The translations under genes and the position numbers were made by a program. Positions 28,941-37,846 of a DNA stretch of 64,000 nucleotides are shown piece after piece. This DNA comes from Pigmentiphaga sp. NML080357 (GTDB taxonomy: Bacteria; Pseudomonadota; Gammaproteobacteria; Burkholderiales; Burkholderiaceae_B), in assembly GCF_002188465.1 (NCBI RefSeq), contig NZ_NINW01000037.1, forward strand, positions 340,511 through 404,510, in the 5' to 3' direction. A model generated the notes under the pieces. The model ran no database searches. It worked only from the letters and a program-made list of their open reading frames with translations, and was not told where the DNA came from. The first letter of the stretch is position 1. Every line of letters begins with the position of its first letter.

Positions 28941-30073
28941 CAAATGATCTCCAGTTCGGCGGTCAGCGCTCCGGCGGTCTTGAGCGCCTGGAGGATGGAA
29001 ATCAGGTCCTGGGGGGTCGCGCCGAGCAGATTCAGCGCCTTGACGACGTCGGCCAGTTGCGCTCCGCCATCCAGGTGGACGATCTGGCCGCCGGCCTGCT
29101 TGACCTCGATATCGGCCCGCTCGGCCACGACGGTCTGCCCGCCCGAGAACGGTGCCGGCTGGCTGATCACGGGCGTGGCGCTGACCGTCACGCTCAGGTT
29201 GCCGTGGGCCACCGCCACCGGCGCCAGGCGCACGCTCTGGTTCATCACGACCGAACCGGTGCGGGCGTTGATGACCACGCGCGCCGGCGCACGGCTGCCA
29301 GCCACCTCGAGATCCTCGATCTGCGCCATGAAGGCGACGCGGGCATTGGGCGAAGACGGCGCGCGCAGCTCGATGACCCGGCCGTCGAGCGCGGTCGCCG
29401 TGCCGGCCCCGAAACTGCGGTTGATGGCGTCCACCATGGAGCGCGCGGTGGAGAAATCGGCCGTCGTCAGTTCGAGGCGCAGCGCGCCGTCATCGGAAAA
29501 TGGCGTCGGCACTTCACGTTCGACCGTGGCGCCGGAGGGGATGCGTCCGGCGCTCAGGTGGTTGATCTGCGCCCGGCTGCCCGCGGCCGAAGCGCCCGCC
29601 CCGCCCACCGACACGCTGCCCTGCGCCATCGCATAGACCTGCCCGTCCAGTCCCTTGAGCGGCGTCAGCAGCAACGTGCCGCCACGCAGCGACTTGGCGT
29701 TGCCCATGGAGCTCACCGTCACGTCGAGCTGCTGGCCCGGCTGGGAGAACGGCGGCAGCGTCGCGGTCACCATGACCGCCGCCACGTTCTTGAGCTGCAA
29801 CCGGGTGCCGGGCGGCACGTTGATGCCCAGGTTCGACAGCATGGACATCAGCGACTGGGTGGTGAACGGCGTCTGCGTAGTCTGGTCGCCGGTGCCGTCC
29901 AGCCCCACGACCAGGCCGTAACCCACGAGCTGGTTGTTGCGCACGCCCTGGACGTTGGCGAGGTCCTTCACGCGCGCGGCGTGCGCCTCGGGGGCAAGTT
30001 GCAGCACGGCGCACAACGCCAGCAGGGCCGAGCGGGCCAGCCACGCAAGGGGAGGAAGGCGGCGGATCATCAT
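28940..30073 (-). CDS. flgI: Flagellar P-ring protein FlgI
   Basis: FlgI forms the P ring around the rod in the peptidoglycan layer. The 377 residues include a signal peptide ending near residue 32 (APEAHA), then [31 protein letters not shown]. The downstream stretch [27 protein letters not shown], broken by family variation, also matches, as does the C-terminal [19 protein letters not shown]. It follows flgH by eight bases. Two adjacent ATG codons (30073 and 30070) are possible starts. Confidence 0.96.
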   Translation of the reverse strand: MMIRRLPPLAWLARSALLALCAVLQLAPEAHAARVKDLANVQGVRNNQLVGYGLVVGLDGTGDQTTQTPFTTQSLMSMLSNLGINVPPGTRLQLKNVAAVMVTATLPPFSQPGQQLDVTVSSMGNAKSLRGGTLLLTPLKGLDGQVYAMAQGSVSVGGAGASAAGSRAQINHLSAGRIPSGATVEREVPTPFSDDGALRLELTTADFSTARSMVDAINRSFGAGTATALDGRVIELRAPSSPNARVAFMAQIEDLEVAGSRAPARVVINARTGSVVMNQSVRLAPVAVAHGNLSVTVSATPVISQPAPFSGGQTVVAERADIEVKQAGGQIVHLDGGAQLADVVKALNLLGATPQDLISILQALKTAGALTAELEII

Positions 30074-30081
30074 CTACCCAT

Positions 30082-30789
30082 TCAGAACGGCAGGAACGAG
30101 AAGAAGAAGCGCGACAGCCAGCCCACCGTCTGCGCCTCGTCGATCGCGCCCTGGCCCCGGTATTCGATGCGCGCGTCGGCGACCTGGGTGGAGCTGACCG
30201 AATTGCCGCCCACGATATGCGCCGGGTTGACCACGCCGGAAAAGCGCACCCGCTCGGTCTCGCGGTTGGTGCCGATCTGCTTTTCGCCCGAGACGCGCAG
30301 GTTGCCGTTGGCCAGCACCTCGACCACCGTGACCGTGACCGTGCCGGACAGAATGTTGGAGGCGCCGGTCTCGCCGCGCGCGTTGAAGCGGTTGTCGCTC
30401 TCGCCCTCCACGCCCAGGCCCCGCAGGATGCCGGACCCGGGCAGCTTGTTGATGGTGGGCACGCCCACCGACGCCGATGCCGTGCGCTGGGCCGAGGTAT
30501 TGTTGCGCTGGGTCGAGTTGATGTGCTCTTCGAGCCGCACTACCAGGGTATCGCCCACGTTGCGCGCCCGCACGTCCTCGAACAGCGGCCGGTATCCCGG
30601 CGCGGTGCCGAAGATTCCGCCGGTGGGACGGCGGTTGGCGTTGTAGACGACCGGGTCCAGCGGCCGTGCCGTCGTGGGTTCGGCGATGTCCACCTTGGGC
30701 ACGGCGCATGCCGCCAGCGCCGAGGCCGCCAGCCCGACGGCGATTCCCCTTGCTGCCCATGCGGCGCAGGTCGTGAGCGCTTCCTTCAT
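30082..30789 (-). CDS. flgH: Flagellar L-ring lipoprotein FlgH
   Basis: FlgH forms the outer-membrane L ring. The 235 residues start with a lipoprotein signal ending in LAAC (C28). The family motifs GSIFGTAPGYRPLFEDVRARNVGDTLVV (here GGIFGTAPGYRPLFED) and LSGTVTVTVVEVLANGNLRVSGEKQI are present, as is RFSGVVNPAHI with IEYRGQGAIDEAQTVGWLSRFF near the end. It lies between flgG and flgI. Confidence 0.96.
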   Translation of the reverse strand: MKEALTTCAAWAARGIAVGLAASALAACAVPKVDIAEPTTARPLDPVVYNANRRPTGGIFGTAPGYRPLFEDVRARNVGDTLVVRLEEHINSTQRNNTSAQRTASASVGVPTINKLPGSGILRGLGVEGESDNRFNARGETGASNILSGTVTVTVVEVLANGNLRVSGEKQIGTNRETERVRFSGVVNPAHIVGGNSVSSTQVADARIEYRGQGAIDEAQTVGWLSRFFFSFLPF

Positions 30790-30801
30790 GCCTTATCGCC
30801 C

Positions 30802-31584
30802 TCAGAGCTGCGAGATGCGCTGGAGCATCTGGTCCGACGTGGATATGGCGCGCGAATTGATCTCGTAGGCGCGCTGGGTCTGGATCATGCCGACCAGCTC
30901 CTCCACCACGTTGACGTTGGAGGCCTCGACGTAGCCCTGGTTGATCAGGCCGGCGCCGTTCAGTCCGGGCACGTTCACGACCGGCACGCCCGAGGCCGCG
31001 GTTTCCGCGAACAGGTTCTGCCCCAGCGGCTGCAGGCCCGGCGGATTGATGAAGGTCGCCAGCTGCAGCTGGCCGAGCTGGACCGGCTGGGTCTGTCCGG
31101 CCACGGTGGCCGTCACGACGCCGTCCTGGCCGATCGCGACTTCCTTGACTCCTTCAGGCACGACGATGCCCGGATCGATGATGAGACCGTTGTTGGTGAC
31201 GAGCTGCCCCTGGCTGTCGATCTGGAAGCTTCCGTCGCGCGTGTAGGCCAGCGTGCCGTCGGGCAGCTGGACCTGGAAGAATCCGGCGCCGTTGACGGCG
31301 AGATCGAAACTGCTGTCGGTCTGCTGCAAGGCTCCCTGAGAATAGTTGCGCACCGTTGCCACCGGCCGGGACCCGGTGCCCAGCGTCAGGCCCGCCGGCA
31401 CCTGGTTCTGTTGCGTCGTCTGCGTGCCCGCCGGACGCATGGTCTGGTAGAGCAAGTCCTCGAACACCGCGCGCGAACGCTTGTAGCCATTGGTGCTCAC
31501 GTTGGCCAGGTTGTTCGAAATCACGTCCAGCTGGGTCTGCTGCGCATCCAGGCCAGTCTTGGCAATCCAGAGCGAACGCATCAT
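30802..31584 (-). CDS. flgG: Flagellar distal rod protein FlgG
   Basis: FlgG builds the distal rod. Its 260 residues match the family length. The N-terminus [35 protein letters not shown] (split by the usual variation) is the rod/hook signature, with [18 protein letters not shown] in the middle. The C-terminus has [24 protein letters not shown]. It is separated from flgF by 145 bases that contain a repeat unit. Confidence 0.97.
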   Translation of the reverse strand: MMRSLWIAKTGLDAQQTQLDVISNNLANVSTNGYKRSRAVFEDLLYQTMRPAGTQTTQQNQVPAGLTLGTGSRPVATVRNYSQGALQQTDSSFDLAVNGAGFFQVQLPDGTLAYTRDGSFQIDSQGQLVTNNGLIIDPGIVVPEGVKEVAIGQDGVVTATVAGQTQPVQLGQLQLATFINPPGLQPLGQNLFAETAASGVPVVNVPGLNGAGLINQGYVEASNVNVVEELVGMIQTQRAYEINSRAISTSDQMLQRISQL

Positions 31585-31659
31585 GATGCTTGTCCTTTAT
31601 CGCGGCATCCGCCGCACTGCTACCAAAATCACAAAAACCGACACGCCCAACGGCAACAA

Positions 31660-31728
31660 CCCCATCCAGGATGCGGCGGATCCGGCTTTGCCAGTCCGCC
31701 CGCATGGGCGCGTAAGCGCGTAGGGGGG
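31660..31728 (-). repeat. Intergenic repeat unit (reverse) between flgF and flgG
   Basis: Read on the minus strand it begins two bases after the flgF stop: CCCCCCTACGCGCTTACGCG, CATGCGGGCGG, a core with one change (ACTGGCAAAGCCGGATCC) and CGCATCCTGG. The usual C-run/G-run hairpin in the first half is missing, so this is a shortened copy. It lies inside the flgBCDEFGHIJ operon. Confidence 0.85.
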
Positions 31729-31729
31729 C

Positions 31730-32473
31730 TTAACTCATCGACAGGATCTGCGTGGCCGCACGCTGGTTCTGGTCGCTGTTCTGCATGAGCTGTATCTGCA
31801 CGTCGTAGTGACGGGCGGCGGCGATCATCTCGACCATCGTGCCCACCGCATTCACGTTGCTGCCCTCCAGCATGCCGCCGGCCACCCTTACGCCTTCGGC
31901 CATCGGCGCGATGCCGCCCTGCCGCAGCCGGAACAGGCCGTCGGCGCCGCGCTCGAGCGCCCCGGGCGGCGGGTTTACGAGCTTGAGATTGGCGATCTGG
32001 ACAGCCTGCACCCGATCGACCTCCGGAATGGACGAGATCGATCCGTCGGTATTGACCTGCACCTTGGTATCGGGCGGAATCGTGATGAACTCGCCGTTGG
32101 GGTCCAGCACGGGGCGGCCGGCGGTATCCACCAGCATGCCGTCGGCCGTGGTCTGGAATCCGCCGGCGCGGGTATAGGCCTCCCCCCCGTCCGCCGTGCG
32201 GACCGCGAACCAGCCGTCGCCCTGGACCGCCACATCGAGTTCGCGTCCGGTGGCCATCATCGCGCCGGGCGACATGTCGGCCCCGGGCGTCGACTCCACG
32301 GCGTACGCGCGCGTGCGCAGCCCGGGCCCGCCCACCACGGGAGCGGTCCGCTGGGCGGCGATCTCGGCCCGGAACCCCGGCGTCAGCGCGTTCGAAAGGT
32401 TGTTGGTCTGGATGTCCTGCCGCCGCATCAGCTCGCGGGCGCCGGTGGCGGCGATGTAGAGCGCTCTGTCCAT
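31730..32473 (-). CDS. flgF: Flagellar proximal rod protein FlgF
   Basis: FlgF is a proximal rod component, 247 residues as expected. The N-terminus ALYIAATGARELMRRQDIQTNNLSNALTPGFRAE has the rod-protein asparagine signature. Middle repeats GDGWFAVRTADGGEAYTRAG are typical, and the C-terminus carries EGSNVNAVGTMVEMIAAARHYD. It follows flgE by 16 bases. Confidence 0.96.
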   Translation of the reverse strand: MDRALYIAATGARELMRRQDIQTNNLSNALTPGFRAEIAAQRTAPVVGGPGLRTRAYAVESTPGADMSPGAMMATGRELDVAVQGDGWFAVRTADGGEAYTRAGGFQTTADGMLVDTAGRPVLDPNGEFITIPPDTKVQVNTDGSISSIPEVDRVQAVQIANLKLVNPPPGALERGADGLFRLRQGGIAPMAEGVRVAGGMLEGSNVNAVGTMVEMIAAARHYDVQIQLMQNSDQNQRAATQILSMS

Positions 32474-32489
32474 GACTGCCCGCTACCCG

Positions 32490-33749
32490 TCAGCGCATGT
32501 TGACCAGGGTCTGCATCACCGAATCCTGGGTCTTGATGGTTTGTGCGTTGGCCTGGTAGACGCGCTGGGCGGTAATCATGTTGACGAGCTCGCCCGTCAG
32601 GTCGACGTTGGCATCCTCCAGCGCGCCCGAAGTCACGGTGCCGAAGTTGCTGGACCCCGGCACGCCGATGCGCGGTCCGCCGGACAGCGTCGTTTCCAGG
32701 AAGTTGTTGCCGCCCGCGGCCACCAGTCCCTGCGGATTGACGAAGGACACCAGCACGATCTGGCCTTGCGCACGCGACTGCTGATTGGAGTAGTTCGCCT
32801 TGAGGATGCCGTTCTCGTCGATGGTGAAGCTGGTGAGGCGGCCCGAGGTATAGCCGTCCTGCCGCTGCAGCTCGTTGCTGAACGCCTGGCCGGTCTGCGA
32901 GGTGGCCGCCACGTTGTAGCGGATGTTCAGTCCATTGGCGCCGGTGCCCAGCGTCGCGGCGTCGACCGCGATGTCGAACACGCCGTTGTTCGAGGCGTCG
33001 AGGTCGATCTTGCCGGCGGCGTCGAACACCAGCGGGAAGCCCTCGGGCGTCCCGTCGCCGTTGGCGTCGGGATTGGTGACCGTGCCGTTGAGCGCCGTGT
33101 AGACCTCCCATTGCCCGGGGCCCCGCTTCACGTAGAACGTGGACAGCGTATGGGTATTGCCCAGGGAATCGTAGACCGCGATGGAGGTGGCGTGGGTATA
33201 GGTGGAGGAATCGTCCGGGTCGAATGGCTTGACGGCGGGATCGATCGCGTCCGAGCGCGAATCGAGCACCGCGCCCTGGGTCACCTCGGAAGTGCCGCGA
33301 GCCTCGATGGAACTGACCGTCAGTCTCAGCGGCTGGGGCTGGGCGGTGTTGATGTTGCCGTTGGCATCGGCCACGTATCCGGTCAGGCGCAGGCCGTTGG
33401 CGTTGACCACGTAGCCGTTGGCGTCCAAGTGGAACTGGCCGTTTCGCGAATAGACGACGGACCCGTTGTTGTCCATCCGGAAAAAGCCCTCGCCCGAGAT
33501 CGCGACATCGAAGGGGTTGGAGGTGACGGAAATCGCCCCTTGCGTGAACATCTGGGTGACGGAATTGAGCTTGGTTCCGATGCCGATGTTGTTGGAGAAC
33601 GTGCCGAGCACCGTCGACGCGTAGACGTCCGCGAATTCGGCGCGCGACGCCTTGAAGCCCACGGTGTTGGCGTTGGCAACGTTGTTGCCGATCACGTCGA
33701 GGTTCTTGCCTGCGGCGTTCAGGCCGCTCAATGCCTGCTGGAAGCTCAT
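32490..33749 (-). CDS. flgE: Flagellar hook protein FlgE
   Basis: FlgE polymerises into the hook. The 419 residues start with MSFQQALSGLNAAGKNLDVIGNNVANANTVGFKASRAEF (quoted in parts: the NNVANANTVGFK signature), have GEGFFRMDNNGSVVYSRNG, and end with LTGELVNMITAQRVYQANAQT. The frame is open further upstream, through flgD in another phase; the ATG at 33749 is the family start. It follows flgD by 58 bases. Confidence 0.97.
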   Translation of the reverse strand: MSFQQALSGLNAAGKNLDVIGNNVANANTVGFKASRAEFADVYASTVLGTFSNNIGIGTKLNSVTQMFTQGAISVTSNPFDVAISGEGFFRMDNNGSVVYSRNGQFHLDANGYVVNANGLRLTGYVADANGNINTAQPQPLRLTVSSIEARGTSEVTQGAVLDSRSDAIDPAVKPFDPDDSSTYTHATSIAVYDSLGNTHTLSTFYVKRGPGQWEVYTALNGTVTNPDANGDGTPEGFPLVFDAAGKIDLDASNNGVFDIAVDAATLGTGANGLNIRYNVAATSQTGQAFSNELQRQDGYTSGRLTSFTIDENGILKANYSNQQSRAQGQIVLVSFVNPQGLVAAGGNNFLETTLSGGPRIGVPGSSNFGTVTSGALEDANVDLTGELVNMITAQRVYQANAQTIKTQDSVMQTLVNMR

Positions 33750-33807
33750 CGCATGGTTCCTTGTCTGACTCTGTATCCGGGAAATCGGGCGTGGGCAGGG
33801 TCCGCGG

Positions 33808-34467
33808 CTACCAGACCTGGTAGACGTCGGACAGATTGACGATGTTGCCCTTGGCGTCGACGACGGTGGTCGAACCCGACGACGGGCGTACCGAAGTAAT
33901 CTGGGACACGGTGAGGGGCGGCGCCGCGCCGACCTCCGTACCCTGGCCGACCTGGACCTCGAACTTGTATTCGCCGTCGGGCAGGGTGTTGCCCTTGCCG
34001 TCCTTGCCATCCCAGGCAAAGGCATGCACGCCGGCCTCGACGTCGTCGAGCTTGCGGCGCGCGACCTCGACGCCGTCGGCATTCTTGACGACGAGCTCGG
34101 CGCTCTCGACCGGGATGCTGAGCACGTAGCCGCCCTCGGCCTTGCCCTCGGCCAGCGTGAGCCCGTCGCCCGACAGCATGACCTTGCGGCCGATCAGCGA
34201 AGCGGCCTGGGTGGCCTGCAGGCTGCCCATGCTGTAGCCCAGCCACTGCATGGTGGTATTGAGCTGACTGATGCCGGTGACCGAGCTGATCTGGGCGAGC
34301 TGCGAAGTCAGCTCGGCGTTGTCGAGCGGATTGAGCGGATCCTGGTTGCGCATCTGCGCGGTCAGCATGGTAAGAAAGCGGTTCGACAGCTCCTCGGCGG
34401 AAGCCGCGCCGAGCGAGTTGGCGGACGCATTCGTACCGGTGCTGCCGTTGACGTTGGAGACGGCCAT
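33808..34467 (-). CDS. flgD: Hook-cap scaffold protein FlgD
   Basis: FlgD caps the growing hook and is discarded afterwards. The 219 residues have the N-terminal FLTMLTAQMRNQDPLNPLDNAELTSQLAQISSVTGI signature (FLTMLTAQMRNQDPLNP). The C-terminal fibronectin/tudor-like part has HAFAWDGKDGKGNTLPDGEYKFEV, in which the WDGKDG..G.YPDG pattern of the family is clear. It lies between flgC and flgE. Confidence 0.95.
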   Translation of the reverse strand: MAVSNVNGSTGTNASANSLGAASAEELSNRFLTMLTAQMRNQDPLNPLDNAELTSQLAQISSVTGISQLNTTMQWLGYSMGSLQATQAASLIGRKVMLSGDGLTLAEGKAEGGYVLSIPVESAELVVKNADGVEVARRKLDDVEAGVHAFAWDGKDGKGNTLPDGEYKFEVQVGQGTEVGAAPPLTVSQITSVRPSSGSTTVVDAKGNIVNLSDVYQVW

Positions 34468-34476
34468 GGCGATTCC

Positions 34477-34887
34477 TTAGCTGCCGAGAGTCAGGGTTTT
34501 CTGCATCAAGGTCTTGGCCGTGTTCATGACCTCGACATTGGTCTGGTAGGCCCGCGAGGCGGCGATCATGTCGACCATCTCGTCCACCACTTCGACGTTG
34601 GGCATGCTGATATAGCCCTCGGCGTCGGCCATGGGGTGCCGGGGATCGTAGATGCGCTTGGGCGGCGACGGATCGGTCACGACCTCCCTTACGCGCACGC
34701 CGCTGCCGCCGTCGGCTGCGCCCGGCACGAGGTAGGACTCGAATACCACCTTGCGGGCCCGGTAGACCTCCCCGTCGGGACCGCTGACGCTTTCGGCATT
34801 GGCGAGATTGCTCGCCACGGCGTTCAGGCGCTGGCTATTCGCGGTGAGCGCCGAGCCGGCGATCTCGAATGCCTTGTTCATGGACAT
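34477..34887 (-). CDS. flgC: Flagellar proximal rod protein FlgC
   Basis: A 136-residue proximal rod subunit. The N-terminal [28 protein letters not shown] and C-terminal [33 protein letters not shown] (signature [19 protein letters not shown]) are complete. ATG codons at 34887 and 34881 are both possible. It lies 16 bases after flgB and nine before flgD. Confidence 0.97.
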   Translation of the reverse strand: MSMNKAFEIAGSALTANSQRLNAVASNLANAESVSGPDGEVYRARKVVFESYLVPGAADGGSGVRVREVVTDPSPPKRIYDPRHPMADAEGYISMPNVEVVDEMVDMIAASRAYQTNVEVMNTAKTLMQKTLTLGS

Positions 34888-34903
34888 GGTGTTGCAGCCT
34901 CGC

Positions 34904-35323
34904 TCAATTGTTCTGGATCGCGCGCTGGAGCGTCTGGATCTGCCCGTTCAGCATCCGCAGGGCCGCGTCGTAGCGCAGCGCGTTGTCGGCGAAGCGGGTC
35001 CGCTCCAGGTCGGGATCCACGGTGTTGCCGTCGATGGATGCCTGGGTGGGCGTGCGGTACCGGAGCGCCACCGGAAGGCCGGCCGCGGCTTCGCCCCGAA
35101 GGTGGCGGGCATCGGTGGTGGCCAGGCGCAGCGGCGCGAGCGCGGCGTCCGGTTCCGGGGTTCCCGTGGCCGCGCGCAACGCGGCGCCGAAATCGAAATC
35201 CCGCGCCTTGTAGTTGGGCGTCTCGGCATTGGCCAGGTTGGACGCCAGCACCTCCTGGCGCTGGGCGCGCAACGTCAGGGCTTGCGCATTGAACATCAGT
35301 TCGTCGCCTATGCGGCTGATCAC
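34904..35323 (-). CDS. flgB: Flagellar proximal rod protein FlgB
   Basis: A 139-residue proximal rod subunit and first gene of the flgBCDEFGHIJ operon. It has [30 protein letters not shown], which contains the family sequence [16 protein letters not shown], and ends with [21 protein letters not shown]. It is divergent from flgA; the shared gap holds both promoters. Confidence 0.96.
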   Translation of the reverse strand: MISRIGDELMFNAQALTLRAQRQEVLASNLANAETPNYKARDFDFGAALRAATGTPEPDAALAPLRLATTDARHLRGEAAAGLPVALRYRTPTQASIDGNTVDPDLERTRFADNALRYDAALRMLNGQIQTLQRAIQNN

Positions 35324-35497
35324 GTGACCTCCTGTACTCGCGTGCGGCGGTGGGCCTTTTCGCAGGCCTAGCCATTATTCGCATTCCCTGCCACGAGGAA
35401 AGGCGGAGTAAGGCCTCTTTTTCATCCTTGTTTTCACCTTCCTCGCCACGGGTGCGCGATAGAGTGTCGCCTCACCTCCAACCTCGGAAGCAGGCAT
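35324..35497. promoter_or_regulatory. Divergent flgB/flgA intergenic region
   Basis: This 174-base gap must drive flgB (minus) and flgA (plus). It is visibly richer in T and A than its surroundings in 35370-35440. GAGGAAAGG near 35395 and CCTTCCTC near 35438 are loosely inverted, a layout one might expect for a FlhDC-bound region, but no defined consensus could be matched and no sigma-28 element is present. Confidence 0.35.
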
Positions 35498-36265
35498 ATG
35501 AAACGGTCCGGTTGCGCCGCCTCCGCGGCCCTCGTGCTGGCCTCGATCGGCCCTGTTCCGCTGTGGGCGGCGCCCACGGCGGCGCCGTCCAGGAGCGCCC
35601 AAGCCGAGGCCGCCCCGACGGCGGCCCTGGAACGGCCCTCCGCGGCCGATCTGCTCGAACGCGGCCGCCAGCTTCTCGAAGCGCGCGCCGCCGCCACCGC
35701 CGCCGCGCTGGGCGGCCGCATCGACGTCCACGTGGCCGACCAGGCGGCCGAGCGCCTGGCCCAGGTCCCCTGCTCGCCGCAGGTCTTCCTGCCCGCCGGC
35801 GGCCGGCCGACGGGCAAGACCTCGATCGGCCTGCGCTGCACACACCAGCCTTGGCAGGTCCGCATCCCGGCCGAGGTCGCGCTGCTCGTGCCGGTGCCCG
35901 TGCCTAGTCGGCCGCTGCCCGCCGGAACGGTATTGCGGGAAAGCGACTGGTCATTGTCGGAGGTGAACGTGGCGGCCTGGCCGCGCGGCGTCACGACCGA
36001 TCCACGCCAGCTCGAGGGCGCCACCACGACCCGTCCGCTCAAGGCCGGCGAACCCATTCCGCCCCAGGCCGTGCAATCGCGATCGCACCTGGGGCCCGGC
36101 GATCCGGTGCAAGTCGTCCTGAGCGGCGCCGGCTTCACCATCAAGGCCACCGGCAAGATGCTGCACCAGGCCAGCCCCGGGCAGCCGGCGCGCGTGCAGC
36201 TCGACTCCGGCCGCACCGTGGCGGGCATCCTGCGCGAAGACCGCGAGATCGAGGTCAACCTCTAG
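35498..36265 (+). CDS. flgA: P-ring assembly chaperone FlgA
   Basis: A periplasmic chaperone that helps FlgI assemble. The 255 residues comprise a signal peptide (cleavage near PLWA at ~25), an Ala-rich helical part, then the SAF-like domain: VPVPVPSRPLPAGTVLRESDW, RPLKAGEPIPPQAVQ and the C-terminal DPVQVVLSGAGFTIKATGKML with GILREDREIEVNL. It is divergent from the flgB operon and precedes flgMN, the usual flgA-flgM-flgN order. Confidence 0.93.
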   Translation: MKRSGCAASAALVLASIGPVPLWAAPTAAPSRSAQAEAAPTAALERPSAADLLERGRQLLEARAAATAAALGGRIDVHVADQAAERLAQVPCSPQVFLPAGGRPTGKTSIGLRCTHQPWQVRIPAEVALLVPVPVPSRPLPAGTVLRESDWSLSEVNVAAWPRGVTTDPRQLEGATTTRPLKAGEPIPPQAVQSRSHLGPGDPVQVVLSGAGFTIKATGKMLHQASPGQPARVQLDSGRTVAGILREDREIEVNL

Positions 36266-36328
36266 GGCCTGCTCACCCGGCGTTTACATCCTGTAGCGCC
36301 TCCCGGTACCGCGCGGGAGGGCGAATGC

Positions 36329-36355
36329 TAAAGTTCGACGCGCATACGCCGATAA
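36329..36355 (+). promoter_or_regulatory. Sigma-28 (FliA) promoter of flgMN
   Basis: TAAAGTTC, 11 bases, then GCCGATAA (36348-36355): every position of the FliA consensus is matched except the last base of the upstream box. It lies 64 bases before the flgM GTG. This allows FliA to raise its own anti-sigma factor. Confidence 0.92.
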
Positions 36356-36418
36356 TTGGCTCATCTGCCAAGGTCCGGCGCACGCCCGTCCGCAACGGCA
36401 ACCAGATGGAACAGCATC

Positions 36419-36709
36419 GTGAAAATCACGCAAAAGGGTCCTGACTCGATCAAGGTTTCCCGCCCCGCCGCGGGCACGGAAGCCCGTCCCGCGACGCCGG
36501 CCCCGCCTGCCGCCGGTGGAACGGAACCCAACCCGGTCCAGCTTTCCCCGCTGGCCACCAGCCAGCTCAGCGCGGGCGAGGCCCCCTTCAATGCCGAGAA
36601 CGTCGAGCGCATCAAGCAGGCGATACGCAACGGCGAGTTCACCGTGAACGCCGAAGTGGTGGCCGATCGGCTCCTTGAAATCGAACGCGGGCTGGCGCGC
36701 CGGGCATGA
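36419..36709 (+). CDS. flgM: Anti-sigma-28 factor FlgM
   Basis: FlgM binds FliA until the hook-basal body is complete and is then exported. The GTG at 36419 gives 96 residues: KITQKGPDSIKVSRP, a Pro/Ala-rich disordered middle, and the FliA-binding C-terminal helices (NAENVERIKQAIRNGEFTVN, VVADRLLEIE). An upstream in-frame ATG at 36356 directly abuts the -10 box and could not be on the message. It overlaps flgN by four bases. Confidence 0.93.
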   Translation: MKITQKGPDSIKVSRPAAGTEARPATPAPPAAGGTEPNPVQLSPLATSQLSAGEAPFNAENVERIKQAIRNGEFTVNAEVVADRLLEIERGLARRA

Positions 36710-37062
36710 CGCTGGAAGAATTCTCCGTGGTGGTAGACCGCTGCGCCTCGGCCGGCCGGACGCTCGCCGAGGCGGTTGCGGGCACCGATACGAATCGCAT
36801 CGACGACGCCACCCAGGCGCTGAGCCTGCGCGTGCTCGACGTCCAGCGGGCCTTGCCCCACGCGCTGCCCGCCTTGCAAGCGGCCGCGCCCGATGTCCGC
36901 AAGGCATGGCTGGCGCGGTTGACGGCTGCCGTCCAGCCGCTCAAGGTCGGCGCGGAACTCTCGACACTCAACACCGCATCCGCGTCGGCGCGGCTGGCCG
37001 CGTTGGCGCGCGTCAGCGGGGCCGACCTGTCCTACTCGAATACCGGGCAGCTCTCCCGCTGA
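36706..37062 (+). CDS. flgN: Export chaperone FlgN
   Basis: FlgN binds the C-termini of FlgK and FlgL and guides them to the export gate. The 118 residues are helical, with no standout motif. Identification rests on size, helical content, the ATGA overlap with flgM, and the tail-to-tail position with fliA. The fit to the flagellar flgMN arrangement is strong. Confidence 0.85.
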   Translation: MTLEEFSVVVDRCASAGRTLAEAVAGTDTNRIDDATQALSLRVLDVQRALPHALPALQAAAPDVRKAWLARLTAAVQPLKVGAELSTLNTASASARLAALARVSGADLSYSNTGQLSR

Positions 37063-37074
37063 CCGCCCCTGCCG

Positions 37075-37797
37075 CTAGCGGCCCCATTCCTTCAAGCGCG
37101 TGCGCAGGCGCGACACGGCCTGCGAATGGAGCTGGCAGATCCGCGACTCGGTCACGCCCAGCACCGCCGCGATTTCCTTGAAGTTCATCTCTTGCTCGTA
37201 GTACATGCCCATGACGAGCTTCTCGCGTTCGGGCAGGCGCTCGATGCCGTTGACGACAGCCTCGCGAAAGCGCCGATCGGACAGCCGCAGGTGCGGATCG
37301 CCGGCATTGTCCACGGGCACGTGGCGATCGAGGTAGTCGTCCGACTCTTCGCCACCGTCCAGGTCTTCGTAGTAGAACAGCTGCACGCCGCGCGCCTCGG
37401 CCAGCATCTGCTGGTAGTCGGCCAGGCTCACCTCCAGCGCGGCCGCCATTTCGGCATCCGTGGGCACCCGCCCCAGCTTGTGCTCGCAGCGTTGCATGGC
37501 CGATTCGATCTTGCGCTGGACCTGGCGCACGCTGCGCGGCAACCAGTCGCCGCGGCGCAGTTCGTCCAGCATGGCACCACGTATGCGCTGCGTCGCATAG
37601 GTCTCGAACTGCGCGCCCAGGCCCTCCTCGAAACGGCCGAGGGCGTCGAGCAGGCCGAGCATGCCGGCCTGCATCAGGTCCTCGATCTGCACGCTGGCGG
37701 GCAGCCGCGCCACCATGTGGTGGGCCATGCGGCGCACCATCGGCATGTACTGCTCGATATTCATCTCGCGCGCCAGCGTTCCTTCACGCGTATACAT
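37075..37797 (-). CDS. fliA: Flagellar sigma factor FliA (sigma-28)
   Basis: FliA directs RNA polymerase to late flagellar promoters. The 240 residues show region 2 (QIEDLMQAGMLGLLDALGRFE, FETYATQRIRGAMLDELR), region 3 and region 4 (LPEREKLVMGMYYEQEMNFKEIAAVLGVTESRICQLHSQA). The ATG at 37797 is chosen; 37821 and 37764 are alternatives. It is the last gene of the flhB-flhA-flhF-fliA run, 49 bases after flhF. It converges on flgN. Confidence 0.96.
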   Translation of the reverse strand: MYTREGTLAREMNIEQYMPMVRRMAHHMVARLPASVQIEDLMQAGMLGLLDALGRFEEGLGAQFETYATQRIRGAMLDELRRGDWLPRSVRQVQRKIESAMQRCEHKLGRVPTDAEMAAALEVSLADYQQMLAEARGVQLFYYEDLDGGEESDDYLDRHVPVDNAGDPHLRLSDRRFREAVVNGIERLPEREKLVMGMYYEQEMNFKEIAAVLGVTESRICQLHSQAVSRLRTRLKEWGR

Positions 37798-37846
37798 TCG
37801 CTTCTCGCCGGAAAAAATCATGGGTGGGAACGAATTTCTCCATGGA

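Noticed and set aside
25755..29636. A 1293-codon open frame antisense to flgL, flgK and flgJ
   Set aside because: It covers three well-supported genes on the other strand. Its translation is Arg/Gly/His/Leu-rich without domains, as expected from the third-position GC bias of the sense genes.
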